Counted from the stretch's first letter, positions 35,928 to 44,931 are shown. The stretch is 64,000 nt of DNA from Clostridium mediterraneense (GCF_900091705.1 NZ_LT594785.1:2057830-2121829), one strand, 5' to 3'. The notes: generated by a model from the letters alone, not told the origin. Program-made: numbers and translations.

Positions 35928-36608
35928 CTAATAAATTAATATAGAAGTATCTTGGTTATTAGGGTCAACTGGTGGAACTACTCCTATTCCTTTTCTTGAA
36001 CGAATTGAAAAATGTTTAGTTTCTACTGGTACATTTTCATATTCCCCATTATATTCATTTAAAAGCCTGTGCTTACATACTGGGCATAAATCACCTTCAA
36101 TTTGAACTCCTAAACTTTCTTCAAATTGTTTTCTTAAGTGCTTAGGAATTAAGTGCATAGGTTCTTCATGCATAGGGCATCCTTTTATACAATAAATAGG
36201 TGGTGCTGATTCTAATAAATTTTTAATTGCTTCAACTAAAGATGATTTACCTGCACCTACTGGTCCTACTAGATATAAAACTTGTCTAGCCTCTTCCCCT
36301 TTCATAGATGCTGAATAGAAGTAATTCATAATTTTCATTATTACTTTATCTATTCCATAAAAATCCTCTTTAAAGAAATTGTATTTTTTTATTTTCTCAT
36401 TGCCGTAAATTTTCTTTATTTTAGTGTTTTCTTCTGGTTTTAAAACATTAACTCCTTGCTCCATTATTAGATCATAAATTCTTTTATGTGATAACTTTGT
36501 TATATCAGGATTATTTTTAACAAGTTCTAAATAATCTAAAAATGTTCCTTCAAATTTTTGCTTGTTACGGCTATCTCTATCATTTTTAATAAATTCCTTA
36601 AAATCCAT
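35928..36608 (-). CDS. prkA: PrkA serine kinase, N-terminal segment (5' part of the interrupted prkA)
   Basis: 226 codons: residues 1-223 are PrkA and only the last three (L-I-Y) are read from the element before TAG at 35928. Includes the AAA+ Walker A GPVGAGKSSLVEAIKNLL (about 118-135) and CPMHEEPMHLIPKHLR, CPVCKHRL and IGVVPPVDPNNQD, all typical of the PrkA AAA domain. AGGAGG lies 8 nt before the ATG. As it stands the product lacks the rest of the AAA fold and the whole kinase-like domain. Continuation of the frame through the ACTTCTATA repeat into 32402 restores a normal-length protein. Confidence 0.92.
   Translation of the reverse strand: MDFKEFIKNDRDSRNKQKFEGTFLDYLELVKNNPDITKLSHKRIYDLIMEQGVNVLKPEENTKIKKIYGNEKIKKYNFFKEDFYGIDKVIMKIMNYFYSASMKGEEARQVLYLVGPVGAGKSSLVEAIKNLLESAPPIYCIKGCPMHEEPMHLIPKHLRKQFEESLGVQIEGDLCPVCKHRLLNEYNGEYENVPVETKHFSIRSRKGIGVVPPVDPNNQDTSILIY
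35940..35948 (-). other. Attachment site at the 5' junction of the prkA element
   Basis: Coding strand ACTTCTATA encodes Thr221-Ser222-Ile223 of PrkA. The prkA side reads AATAACCAAGAT; the element side reads TTAATTTATTAG with the premature stop. It is identical to the 9 bp at 32403-32411, and the match does not extend on either side. Confidence 0.85.
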
Positions 36609-36630
36609 ATATAATCCCTCCTTTTATATA

Positions 36631-36661
36631 AATGTATTCACTTAAACTAATAAACTATGCC
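36631..36661 (-). promoter_or_regulatory. Possible sigma-E-type promoter of prkA
   Basis: On the minus strand: -35-like GGCATAGTT (36661-36653), 13-nt spacer, -10-like GAATACATT (36639-36631), then a short leader to AGGAGG and the prkA ATG at 36608. This fits loosely the mother-cell sigma-E consensus (kmATATT, N13-15, CATACAnT). Sigma-E control of prkA is known in Bacillus; the assignment here is by eye. Confidence 0.4.
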
Positions 36662-36980
36662 AAATTGCTTCAAGTTTTTTAAATAAAATCAGTTTGTTTT
36701 ACATAAAGTTTTAAAAGATAGCATTTTTATTAAATTTAAAAATATATATTTATATTTTTAATTATTTTTATAATTTTTTCTATTTTTAATATAAATCTAA
36801 AAATAAACTCTCTACTTATATATATTTATTTTAATTTATGAATCCATTTGTTAATAAAACTTCATTTTATTAATTTTTAGTTAATTGACTTAATATTTTA
36901 TTCATATTATAATCCCTATATCATACTAATTAGTTTTTATAAAAACCACATGGTTTTAATACATAAAAAGGAGTTTATCT
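36662..36980. other. 319-bp divergent intergenic region, prkA / TetR
   Basis: Very AT-rich and without reading frames. It contains the upstream control regions of prkA (minus) and the TetR-MFS pair (plus). A short imperfect palindrome, AACCACATGGTTTT, lies at 36944-36957 close upstream of the TetR gene and could be its operator. Confidence 0.4.
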
Positions 36981-37907
36981 ATGGAAACTATATCTGTAAA
37001 AAAGGAAGAAATATTACAAACTGCTGTGCATCAATTTTCACAAAAAGGCTTTTATTCAACCTCTGTTCAAGATATAGCTAATGACTGCGGAATTTCTAAA
37101 GCAACTATATATAAATTTTTTAAATCAAAAGAAGATCTTTTAGTTGAACTTGTAAAATATTTTAATTATAAGATTTTCAAGACTATCAATACACTTGAGT
37201 TCGAAGATAACTTAGACTCACTTAAAAAGTTTGAAAAAAAAGTTTATATATTATTTAAGTATTTCTTTAAAAATAAGGACTTTATGGTTGTAATTACTCA
37301 AAACGTTCCAATTATAAATGATAAAGAAGTTGAAGCTGCATTAGCTCGAAATAGAATTTTTATTCTTAATTGTTTCAAATCACTTATTCTTGAAACTTAC
37401 GGTGATAAAGTATTACCAATGATTTGGGATCTTACAGCAACCTTTAGAGGAATGATAACCTCATTTTTAATTACTTTATTAAAGAACGAAATCTTAATAT
37501 CTGATTTAAGAAAAGTTTCAAAATTTATTGTTAAATCAATAACTTCAATAATAGAATTTCATTCTAAAGAAGATGTAATAATTCCGTTAAATACAATAGA
37601 AAACATGAACTTTAATTTTAATTTCGATAAAACCTTTAAATCTAAAGAAGATTTCTTTAAATTTGAATGGGAACAAGAAATGTTAAAAATAAAAACTAAA
37701 ATCGAAAAAGATCACTCAATATCTGATAAAGAAAGTTTATTAAGCTCTATAGATATTATTGATTCAGAGATGAAATCACAAGATAGACGTGATTTCTTAA
37801 TAGATGCTCTTATACTTTACTTATCTGATATAGAAATTCTTAAAGATAACCTATGTTATCTAAAAACACTTTACATTAAATTAAAAAAATTTAGAAAGGA
37901 TGATTAA
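36981..37907 (+). CDS. TetR-family regulator of the adjacent MFS exporter
   Basis: 308 residues, long for the family. N-terminal helix-turn-helix at about 10-55: AVHQFSQKGFYSTSVQDIANDCGISKATIYKFFKSKEDLL. The long helical C-terminus (about 60-305) is probably the ligand-binding and dimer domain. The MFS gene starts 4 bp after its stop, so the two are one operon and the regulator most likely represses the exporter and itself. A paralogue at 56228-57121 shares the same domain layout and near-identical recognition helix but lacks a transporter partner. AAAAGGAG precedes the ATG. Confidence 0.88.
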   Translation: METISVKKEEILQTAVHQFSQKGFYSTSVQDIANDCGISKATIYKFFKSKEDLLVELVKYFNYKIFKTINTLEFEDNLDSLKKFEKKVYILFKYFFKNKDFMVVITQNVPIINDKEVEAALARNRIFILNCFKSLILETYGDKVLPMIWDLTATFRGMITSFLITLLKNEILISDLRKVSKFIVKSITSIIEFHSKEDVIIPLNTIENMNFNFNFDKTFKSKEDFFKFEWEQEMLKIKTKIEKDHSISDKESLLSSIDIIDSEMKSQDRRDFLIDALILYLSDIEILKDNLCYLKTLYIKLKKFRKDD

Positions 37908-37910
37908 CAA

Positions 37911-39326
37911 ATGACAAATTCAGCTAGTTCAAAACAAGCTAAGCCATTAAACGCGCCTCTTGTTGCTGGAATTCTTTTATTTGGAGCATTTATTTCATTT
38001 TTAAATGAAACATCACTTACAACAGCGCTTCCATCTATTATGAAAGAATTACATATTAGTGCTCCAACAGCACAATGGTTAACAACAGCGTTTATGCTAA
38101 CAACAGGAATCATGATCCCAATGACAGCTTTCCTTATAGAAAGATTTTCAACTAGAGCAATATTCTTTATTTCAATGGGATTCTTTACAGTGGGAACATT
38201 TTTAGGAGCTATCGCTCCAAACTTTGGAGTATTATTATCAGCTAGAGTTATCCAAGCTATCGGAGCAGGTATTATACTTCCACTAATTCAAACAGTATTT
38301 ATGAGTATCTTCCCTCAAGAAAAAAGAGGTTTTGTAATGGGTATACTTGGAGTTGTTATTTCATTTGCCCCTGCTATAGGACCTACACTTTCAGGATGGA
38401 TAATTCAATCTCATCCTTGGAGAGATATTTTCTATATAGTACTACCAGTAGCAATACTTGATTTATTAATCGCATTCTTTGCATTACAAAATGTAAAAGA
38501 ACATAAGAAAGTTTCACTTGATGTAATATCAGTAATCTTATCTGCACTTGCATTTGGTGGATTATTACTTGGATTTAGTAACGGTGGTAATGATGGTTGG
38601 ACTAACTTTACTGACGTATTACTTCCACTTATAGTTGGAGTTATTGCTCTTATCTTCTTTACAATAAGACAATTAAGATTAGAAACTCCATTACTTGATT
38701 TAAGAGTATTCAAAAATAATACTTATACTTTTGCAACAATAATAATAATGATTGCTTTTGCAGGATTTATATCATCAGAACTTATAGTTCCAATGTATAT
38801 CCAAGAAGCTAGAGGTTACTCAGCATTTGATTCAGGTCTTATCTTAATGCCAGGTGCATTATTAATGGCTATAATGAGCCCAATTACAGGTAAGTTATTT
38901 GATATAGTTGGAGGAAGAGTTCTTGCAATAACAGGACTTGCACTTTTAACTATAGGTACTGGAGCATTTATGTTCTTAACAGCAACAACTTCAATATATC
39001 TAGTATCAGGTATATTTGCATTTAGATTACTTGGTATCTCAATCTTTATGATGCCATCAATCACAATCACTCTTAATGCACTTAAAGGACCACAAATTTC
39101 TCATGGTGCTGCTATTAATAGTACATTAAGACAAATTGCTGGTTCACTTGGAACATCAATACTTATTACAGTAATGACTGAAGCTGCTAAGAATTCTGGA
39201 GCTAGAACACCTCAACTTGCTTTAATTCACGGAGTTAATACTACATTTGTAGTGTCAACTGCTGCAACAGTTATCGCTTTATTACTTGCAATATTTATCT
39301 TAAAAGATACTAAAAAGAAAGCTTAA
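37911..39326 (+). CDS. MFS multidrug exporter, DHA2/EmrB type
   Basis: 471 residues with 13-14 predicted transmembrane helices. Signatures: SFLNETSLTTALPSIMKELH in helix 1, the DHA2 motif C region VIQAIGAGIILPLIQTVFMSIFP, FVMGILGVVISFAPAIGPTLSG (motif C, antiporter), and RQIAGSLGTSILITVM in the second half. Proton-driven drug or metabolite efflux at the cytoplasmic membrane; substrate unknown. Co-transcribed with the TetR gene immediately upstream. Its codon choice looks more biased toward GGA/CTT-type codons than the neighbours, as in well-expressed genes. Confidence 0.9.
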   Translation: MTNSASSKQAKPLNAPLVAGILLFGAFISFLNETSLTTALPSIMKELHISAPTAQWLTTAFMLTTGIMIPMTAFLIERFSTRAIFFISMGFFTVGTFLGAIAPNFGVLLSARVIQAIGAGIILPLIQTVFMSIFPQEKRGFVMGILGVVISFAPAIGPTLSGWIIQSHPWRDIFYIVLPVAILDLLIAFFALQNVKEHKKVSLDVISVILSALAFGGLLLGFSNGGNDGWTNFTDVLLPLIVGVIALIFFTIRQLRLETPLLDLRVFKNNTYTFATIIIMIAFAGFISSELIVPMYIQEARGYSAFDSGLILMPGALLMAIMSPITGKLFDIVGGRVLAITGLALLTIGTGAFMFLTATTSIYLVSGIFAFRLLGISIFMMPSITITLNALKGPQISHGAAINSTLRQIAGSLGTSILITVMTEAAKNSGARTPQLALIHGVNTTFVVSTAATVIALLLAIFILKDTKKKA

Positions 39327-39330
39327 TATA

Positions 39331-39370
39331 AAAAAGGCTATATCAAATATACTTGATATAGTCTTTTTAT
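39331..39370 (+). terminator. Terminator after the TetR-MFS operon
   Basis: 11-bp stem GGCTATATCAA / TTGATATAGTC with one G-U pair and a 6-nt loop, followed by TTTTTATA. Confidence 0.88.
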
Positions 39371-39569
39371 ATACTAAACAAAATAATCAATTATTTACTT
39401 TATCTTGAATTTTAAATTTAGTAATTTATAGACTATTTACCTATCTATTTATTAATATAAATCTAAAAGCTTGATTTATATTTTAAATATATATGTTTTT
39501 ATAGAACAAATCATTATAAAAGTATATAATTGATTAAACGATAAAATTTTATAGGAGAAAACTTTATAT

Positions 39570-40358
39570 ATGGGAAACACTACTAACCAAAGAAAAAAAA
39601 CAGTCAAAAAGACTACTAATAAAAAAAAGAAGTTTAACTTATTTAAATTTATTAGAGCGATAATAATTATATCTATTATCTTATATCTCATATACTTTTG
39701 CTTAAGCTTAATATTTAGCCCAGCTAAACCAAAAGTTCCAGCAAATACTCCTGCACAGCCTGTAAAACAAGCTACTGTTACACCTCAAGCAGAAATAGAT
39801 AATTATAAAAACAAACAACTTGCTTTAATAAACAACTTATTTAGATTTAATGAAAATTTATACTTATCAATGTCTAATAATAGCGTAGTTAATATTTATC
39901 CTGATTCACAAAATGCTGTATTAGCTTTAAGACAAAATTTTGACAGTTTCAGTAGTAAATTAGATGCAAGTTCTCAAGCATCAGAAGAAGATTTTTTAAA
40001 TAATCTTTCAATTTTAAATAATAACTATGTACAAGCAGTAATTACATATAACACAGAAGCTCTATCATCAAATTGTAATAGTGATAAATTAAGCAAATTA
40101 TTAAAAACATTACAATCAGCTTATCATACTGTAAATAAATACATGAATAATAATATAAATTTATTTAAGCCAAATGGAGGTACAGTTGTAACACCAGTTC
40201 AAGCTACTAATACAAATACATCTACTCCAGCACAAAATGCAGTATCTACTACAAATACAAGTACAAATACTACTACAACACCAGCTCAAGCTACATCAAA
40301 TAACAATACTTATGTAGCAGTACCTACCCCAGCAGCAACTTCAGGTAATTCTATATAA
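39570..40358 (+). CDS. Membrane-anchored hypothetical with Thr/Pro/Asn-rich tail
   Basis: 262 residues, no recognised family. A Lys-rich cytoplasmic start (KKTVKKTTNKKKK) and one transmembrane helix (RAIIIISIILYLIYFCLSLIF, about 29-49) give an N-in topology. A Pro-rich linker (about 52-70), a helical extracellular domain (about 75-200) and a low-complexity Thr/Asn/Ala/Pro tail follow. This is the layout of a wall-spanning anchored protein. GGAGAAAA lies 10 nt before the ATG. Single-gene unit with its own terminator. Confidence 0.65.
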   Translation: MGNTTNQRKKTVKKTTNKKKKFNLFKFIRAIIIISIILYLIYFCLSLIFSPAKPKVPANTPAQPVKQATVTPQAEIDNYKNKQLALINNLFRFNENLYLSMSNNSVVNIYPDSQNAVLALRQNFDSFSSKLDASSQASEEDFLNNLSILNNNYVQAVITYNTEALSSNCNSDKLSKLLKTLQSAYHTVNKYMNNNINLFKPNGGTVVTPVQATNTNTSTPAQNAVSTTNTSTNTTTTPAQATSNNNTYVAVPTPAATSGNSI

Positions 40359-40367
40359 TAGTATTAG

Positions 40368-40406
40368 AAAAAAGAAGTATATCTTAATTAGGATATACTT
40401 CTTTTT
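40368..40406. terminator. Terminator after the membrane-anchored hypothetical
   Basis: 13-bp stem AAAGAAGTATATC / GATATACTTCTTT with an 8-nt loop and T-rich 3' side; may serve both strands. Confidence 0.88.
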
Positions 40407-40437
40407 ATTTAAACTATCTTTAATACTCTTCTACATC

Positions 40438-42240
40438 CTATATACTTTCAATAGAATTATATAAACTTAAGCATAATGGATAATATTCTATATAAGTAAA
40501 ATGATTTGATATTAAATTATATAGTTTGTCTATATTTTTCTTTATTTTATCTCTTTTCAGTTCATCTTTTATTTGCTTATATTCCCAAAGTTCTTTTATT
40601 ATATTAAGAAGTATTTTATTTTCTTTTACTCCTAATCCTTTAGCTTCTTCAACTTTTATAATTAATTTAGTTAAATTTATAAACTCCTTTATAGTAACAT
40701 TATATACAGTTGTATAATCAAACTCATTTAAGTCTAACTCTTCTATGATTTCTTCATTATCTTCTATAAAAGTATCATCAATTTCTGCATTATAAAACCC
40801 ATCTAAATTTCCTATTTTAAAATTAGCATAAGCATTTCTAATATAATTTATAGAACTATTATCTATATCATTTACTGGTTGCTCCTCATACATTTCAGGT
40901 AAAGCTCCTGGTAAATATAAAGCCGCTTTTTTAAAATATTCTTTAGCTAAATTATTATTCTTAGCATATTCATAACAAAGTGCTAGATTATAACAAGCTT
41001 TTCCTAAACCTATAATCGGCTTGTCCTCTAATATTTCAATTAACTCTTCATATATCTCTATAAGATCAGTATACCTTTCTAAATATTCTAAGCCACATTC
41101 ATCTCCATAAATTTTAATAGAGCTCCAAAAACTCTTATTATAATTATCACATAATTCTTCTAATAAGTTTAACTTACTTTCTTCTTCCCTATAACTTAAA
41201 TCATCTGGATAAGTTTTAAGCTCTTCCTCAAAACCTTTTATTAACACTTTAGAATTATGTGAAATAGCCATTAAATCTTCTCTAAAATCATTTAACATCT
41301 TAAGCTTTTTAGGTTTAGGAACTAAAATAGTATTCTTTTCTTTCTGGAACTGTTTTAAAATACTTTCCTCATCCTCATTAAATCCATCTATAGCTTCAAC
41401 TCTTGAAAAATTAATTAATGGCAAGGTAGTTTTTTGTAATTTATACTCATTTTCTATAAAACCTTCAAAAACTTCAGGATAAACATAAGCTAAATCCATA
41501 AAGTTCATATTCCATCCATAACTTGTATATGATTTAGATACTAATTCATAAGCATTATTTAATATATGTTTTTTTAGTTCATCCCTATTTTCAGCTTCAT
41601 TAATATATCTATACAATGCATAATACATGTAGATATAATTTCTATCTATTTTTCTATAATTAAGTCCCATATTTATATCAGCTTCGACAGAAGTTATAAA
41701 TGTATAAATAAACTTTTTAATACTTGTCTTTCTTAAAATCACTTTTGGTTCTTGCTTCTTATCAAGTAACGTCATATCATTTGTTACTGGAAAATAATCA
41801 TCTTCTAAATCTTTCATTAAAAACTTAAGACGTAAAAGTGTCCCTATTCTTCCTAATTCAAAGTCTCCGTCAGTTGGTTTACTAAACTTAACTTTCTCTT
41901 TCTCTGTATATCTAACCTCATCTAAAGCTTCTTTTAAATATATTAAACTTTGCTTTGTATCTTTATAATAAATTCTATATACTTGTAAAAGTAATTCTAG
42001 TAAAAGTGCTAATTCATGTTTTTCATAATCTCTTTCTCTATCTTGTAATTTACATTTATCTATCATATCTTTTAATATAAAAAGTTCTTCATCATTTATT
42101 AGCTTTTCATAATCTAATTCTACTCTTAACTTTAATAATTCCTTTATTGCAATCTTAGGATTTATATCCTTAAATAAATTGTTTCTAAAATTCCTTTCAT
42201 CCTCTTTTAATTCATCAATATTTAATTTCATTTTAAACAT
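40438..42240 (-). CDS. Large helical cytoplasmic protein with TPR-like segment, unknown function
   Basis: 600 residues, acidic and Lys/Glu/Leu-rich, with no signal peptide or transmembrane helix. Helical throughout; residues around 400-440 look like a tetratricopeptide repeat (GLGKACYNLALCYEYAKNNNLAKEYFKKAALY). The opening region (about 55-105) is also repeat-like. No catalytic motif and no recognised family. AGGGGGA 7 nt before the ATG supports the start. Isolated between convergent and same-strand genes, so context gives no clue. Confidence 0.6.
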   Translation of the reverse strand: MFKMKLNIDELKEDERNFRNNLFKDINPKIAIKELLKLRVELDYEKLINDEELFILKDMIDKCKLQDRERDYEKHELALLLELLLQVYRIYYKDTKQSLIYLKEALDEVRYTEKEKVKFSKPTDGDFELGRIGTLLRLKFLMKDLEDDYFPVTNDMTLLDKKQEPKVILRKTSIKKFIYTFITSVEADINMGLNYRKIDRNYIYMYYALYRYINEAENRDELKKHILNNAYELVSKSYTSYGWNMNFMDLAYVYPEVFEGFIENEYKLQKTTLPLINFSRVEAIDGFNEDEESILKQFQKEKNTILVPKPKKLKMLNDFREDLMAISHNSKVLIKGFEEELKTYPDDLSYREEESKLNLLEELCDNYNKSFWSSIKIYGDECGLEYLERYTDLIEIYEELIEILEDKPIIGLGKACYNLALCYEYAKNNNLAKEYFKKAALYLPGALPEMYEEQPVNDIDNSSINYIRNAYANFKIGNLDGFYNAEIDDTFIEDNEEIIEELDLNEFDYTTVYNVTIKEFINLTKLIIKVEEAKGLGVKENKILLNIIKELWEYKQIKDELKRDKIKKNIDKLYNLISNHFTYIEYYPLCLSLYNSIESI

Positions 42241-42507
42241 AAAATCCCCCTAAATAAAATTTAATTTTGTATTGTAGAAAATCAACTTTGAATAACTTTT
42301 TTTATTTTTTAACTATTAGTTATTTATTAAATTAAGTTTTATTTAACTATATCCTCTGCTTTTAAATCAAACTCATTAATACTCATCCCTAATTTTACTA
42401 TTTTTTAAATTTATTAAAATATTTTATATCTATAAGTTATAATAATTAAAATTTCGTTTATTTTTATCAAGAAAAAATAAACAAAGTAAGCCTATACTAC
42501 TTTAAAT
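42241..42507. other. Intergenic region without genes
   Basis: About 270 bp of AT-rich sequence between the terminator at 42508-42552 and the start of the 600-residue protein gene. It presumably contains that gene's promoter. No other structure seen. Confidence 0.5.
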
Positions 42508-42552
42508 TAAAAAGAGTATCCTCAAAGAAAAAACTTTCTCTAAGGATACTCT
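42508..42552 (-). terminator. Terminator after the Gln-rich membrane protein gene
   Basis: Stem AGAGTATCCT / AGGATACTCT (42513-42522, 42543-42552) with an inner AAAG/CTTT pairing and a T-run on the minus strand. Confidence 0.85.
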
Positions 42553-42558
42553 ACTTTT

Positions 42559-43422
42559 TTATTTTGAATTATTATTTTGAACTGTAGTATTATCTAAAGG
42601 AACTAATTTTACTCCACTTAATCCCATAATGTTTATATTATCACCTTTAACAAGTGATATTTTTACACTTTGACTAACTGAATTATTAACAAGTTCATTG
42701 AATATAGGCATTCCCATAGCATCACTTACTGAGATAACTCCAACTCCACTTGGTATTTCAATCATATAGTTACCTGGTTTAACATTTTCACCAACTTGCC
42801 AAATTCCTTGATTTAATACATCTCTATATTGTCTTTTATAAGGTGTAAAGCTAAGCTTATTCATTCCTGAAATAACTAACTTATCTCCATCTTTTAAAAT
42901 TATTACTGATTTATTAGGTACTGAATTTCCATCTTCTTTTATTGTTTCTTCAAAAACTTTATTTCCCTTTGAATTATAAAGCTCTACTTTACCTGATGAA
43001 TCGGCTTCTGTAATATATATTCCTTGATTTATTTGTTTTCCAACATAATAAGTTCCTGAATTTAATGTTACAGGCTTTGCATCAGAATTATTTACTCCTG
43101 ACACATCACTTTCATTCCCATTTATAACAACAGTTGAACTTCTAACTATTTGTTGAGGTGTTTGCTGAGCTCCTTGTTGTACTGATTGCTGTGCTGTTTG
43201 TTGTTGTTCTTGATCTGTTACTTGTTGCCCTTGTTTAGTTGCAGGTTTATTGTTAACAATATCACTATTTATCTTATTTGCATACATGCTTCCACCAACA
43301 ATACCAGCTATAGCAAGCACAAATAATACCCAAAACCATATTGTTTTATAAAATGGTCTTCTACTATTATCCCCTACTCTTTCTCCATATAAATTCTCAT
43401 CTTCTTTTCTCTTATTATCCAT
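42559..43422 (-). CDS. Membrane-anchored protein with Gln-rich linker and two beta repeats
   Basis: 287 residues. One transmembrane helix (IWFWVLFVLAIAGIVGGSMYA, about 28-48) follows a short charged N-terminus. A Gln-rich linker comes next (about 62-92, repeated QQxxQQ). Then come two related beta-rich repeats (about 120-195 and 200-280), each with the pattern G-x-Y/W-x-VG-x-x-(I/V)-x-x-G-x-Y-x-I (for example YYVGKQINQGIYI and WQVGENVKPGNYMI). Similar repeats occur in secreted proteins of Firmicutes of unknown role. It follows the ABC operon but has a terminator in between, so it is probably transcribed separately. Confidence 0.6.
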   Translation of the reverse strand: MDNKRKEDENLYGERVGDNSRRPFYKTIWFWVLFVLAIAGIVGGSMYANKINSDIVNNKPATKQGQQVTDQEQQQTAQQSVQQGAQQTPQQIVRSSTVVINGNESDVSGVNNSDAKPVTLNSGTYYVGKQINQGIYITEADSSGKVELYNSKGNKVFEETIKEDGNSVPNKSVIILKDGDKLVISGMNKLSFTPYKRQYRDVLNQGIWQVGENVKPGNYMIEIPSGVGVISVSDAMGMPIFNELVNNSVSQSVKISLVKGDNINIMGLSGVKLVPLDNTTVQNNNSK

Positions 43423-43514
43423 AGTTTTTAACTCCTTTTATCTAATGTATTTTTAAATTAAGATAGCTTTTGTATTAAAATTAATAAATAATTTTAATGT
43501 TTATTATATATATT

Positions 43515-43562
43515 TTATAAAAAGAACTATAACCTATTTAGAATAAATTATAGTTCTTTTCC
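43515..43562 (-). terminator. Terminator of the ABC transporter operon
   Basis: Stem AAAAGAACTATAA / TTATAGTTCTTTT (43520-43532, 43548-43560), about 50 bp past the last permease gene. Confidence 0.8.
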
Positions 43563-43608
43563 CTAGCATATTATTAACAATTTTCTTACATTTTATTCTT
43601 TATTTATA

Positions 43609-44931
43609 TTATTCTTCATTTATAGTTTCAACTACATCAAGTTTTGCAGCTCTGCCTGAAGGAACTATTCCTGCAATTAAAGCTACTAATGCTGATACTA
43701 CAAATCCAAAAATAACATTACCAGCTGTAAGCTGTATTACAAAAGACTTTCCTATATAAGCTAAATATTGATTTACTCCAAATATACTTATAATTGCTAG
43801 AATACCACCAAGTATTCCACCAAATACTCCTAATATAAGTGATTGTACTAAGAATATTACTCTTATATTACCTTTTGTTCCACCAAGTGATCTCATAATA
43901 CCAATCCACTTTTTCTTTTCTTGAACGGTCATTGTCATTGTATTAATAAGACCTATACTTGCAACAGCTATTACTATTATCGCTGCTAAATCTAAAATTC
44001 CTCTTATGAATCCTGTAAATATACTTGCTATTCCAACAACTTCACCTAAACTAAATGTTGAATATCCTAAATTATTATTTACTTCTGTCATGATACCTGG
44101 AATTACTTTTTGATTATTAGTATCTAATGTAACCATAGAATAACTTAGTTTAATATCATCTGGATTTTTACCTTCATAATAAGCTTGTATCTTTCTTGTT
44201 ACATTATCAAATGTTATTATATTTCCTGGATAATATGAATTTAATTTTTTATAAACCCCTTCTATTTTTCCTTCTATAACTAAAGGCTTTCTAGCTGGCA
44301 TTCCTGGCATACTCGGCATTTCAACTGTTAAAGTAATTGTTTTGCCTATAATACCTTTATATTCTTTAATTCCTAAATCATTTAAATATGATTCATCTAT
44401 AAGCATACCATCTTTATCATTCTTAAGATCAGTACCTGCAACTATTGTTCCAGCCTGCCCATCATATTTATAATTTTCTACATAACCTAAAATAACTGCA
44501 TTAGAACCTGTCTTTTCTACACCTTGTATTTTAATTTCAGAAACTCTAGCTGCATTATATGCACTTAAACTTTCAACATTCTTAATTTTTGCAAATTCAG
44601 CAAGTGTTGAATTATATATAGGTTTTGAATTATCCTCTTCCTTAGGATTTAACTGCTTATTAGCTGTATAAGGTAGCATACTTGGCTGATCACTTCCTAC
44701 ACTAGTGGTAATCTTATTCTTATCATATTTACTTGGAAGTACCATAACCTGATTTAAATTACCAAAACTCTCTACAAATTTTGTTGCTGTATGAGTTATA
44801 GTATCTCCAAGTCCTTGCATAGAAACTAAAAGCATACATCCAACAGCAATAGCAACAATAGTTAAAATACTTCTAAGTTTTCTTCTACTGATATCTCTTG
44901 CAGAAATAGCTATTCCATCTATAAGTTTCAT
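43609..44931 (-). CDS. MacB/FtsX-type ABC transporter permease, second copy
   Basis: 440 residues. First transmembrane helix at RSILTIVAIAVGCMLLVSM (about 18-36), a large extracytoplasmic MacB-PCD-like domain (about 40-300), then three helices in the FtsX domain (IIVIAVASIGLINTMTM with the conserved E-K-K-K-W-IGIMRSLGGTKGNI, then two more), ending with PSGRAAKLDVVETI. Mechanotransmission-type permease paired with the one upstream. Starts 15 bp downstream of the first permease gene. Likely substrates are peptides, antimicrobial compounds or lipoproteins; none can be singled out. Confidence 0.9.
   Translation of the reverse strand: MKLIDGIAISARDISRRKLRSILTIVAIAVGCMLLVSMQGLGDTITHTATKFVESFGNLNQVMVLPSKYDKNKITTSVGSDQPSMLPYTANKQLNPKEEDNSKPIYNSTLAEFAKIKNVESLSAYNAARVSEIKIQGVEKTGSNAVILGYVENYKYDGQAGTIVAGTDLKNDKDGMLIDESYLNDLGIKEYKGIIGKTITLTVEMPSMPGMPARKPLVIEGKIEGVYKKLNSYYPGNIITFDNVTRKIQAYYEGKNPDDIKLSYSMVTLDTNNQKVIPGIMTEVNNNLGYSTFSLGEVVGIASIFTGFIRGILDLAAIIVIAVASIGLINTMTMTVQEKKKWIGIMRSLGGTKGNIRVIFLVQSLILGVFGGILGGILAIISIFGVNQYLAYIGKSFVIQLTAGNVIFGFVVSALVALIAGIVPSGRAAKLDVVETINEE

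Larger units (their letters stand above)
32403..35948 (-). mobile_element. Skin-like intervening element in prkA (3,537 bp plus duplicated 9-bp core)
   Basis: A unit bounded by direct repeats of ACTTCTATA (32403-32411 and 35940-35948) splits prkA between codons 220 and 224. Deleting 3,537 bp, one repeat plus the insert, fuses the parts in frame: DPNNQD-TSI-LNGSIDIS, giving one 640-codon PrkA. Contents, all on the minus strand as prkA is: large serine recombinase next to the 3' junction, 74-residue protein, cupin, FNR/CRP-type regulator, then 436 bp without genes. Known sporulation intervening elements (the sigK skin, the spsM-splitting SPbeta) use the same recombinase class and the same in-frame logic. 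Confidence 0.9.

Noticed and set aside
31149-36608. prkA as an ordinary pseudogene broken by insertion
   Set aside because: Both parts are undamaged, the flanking 9-bp repeats match exactly and restore the frame to normal length, and the recombinase is intact. Decay would not be expected to preserve all of this.
39476-39691. Minus-strand hydrophobic frame before the 39570 gene
   Set aside because: It overlaps the start of a better-supported gene, and its hydrophobicity follows from AT-rich antisense sequence.
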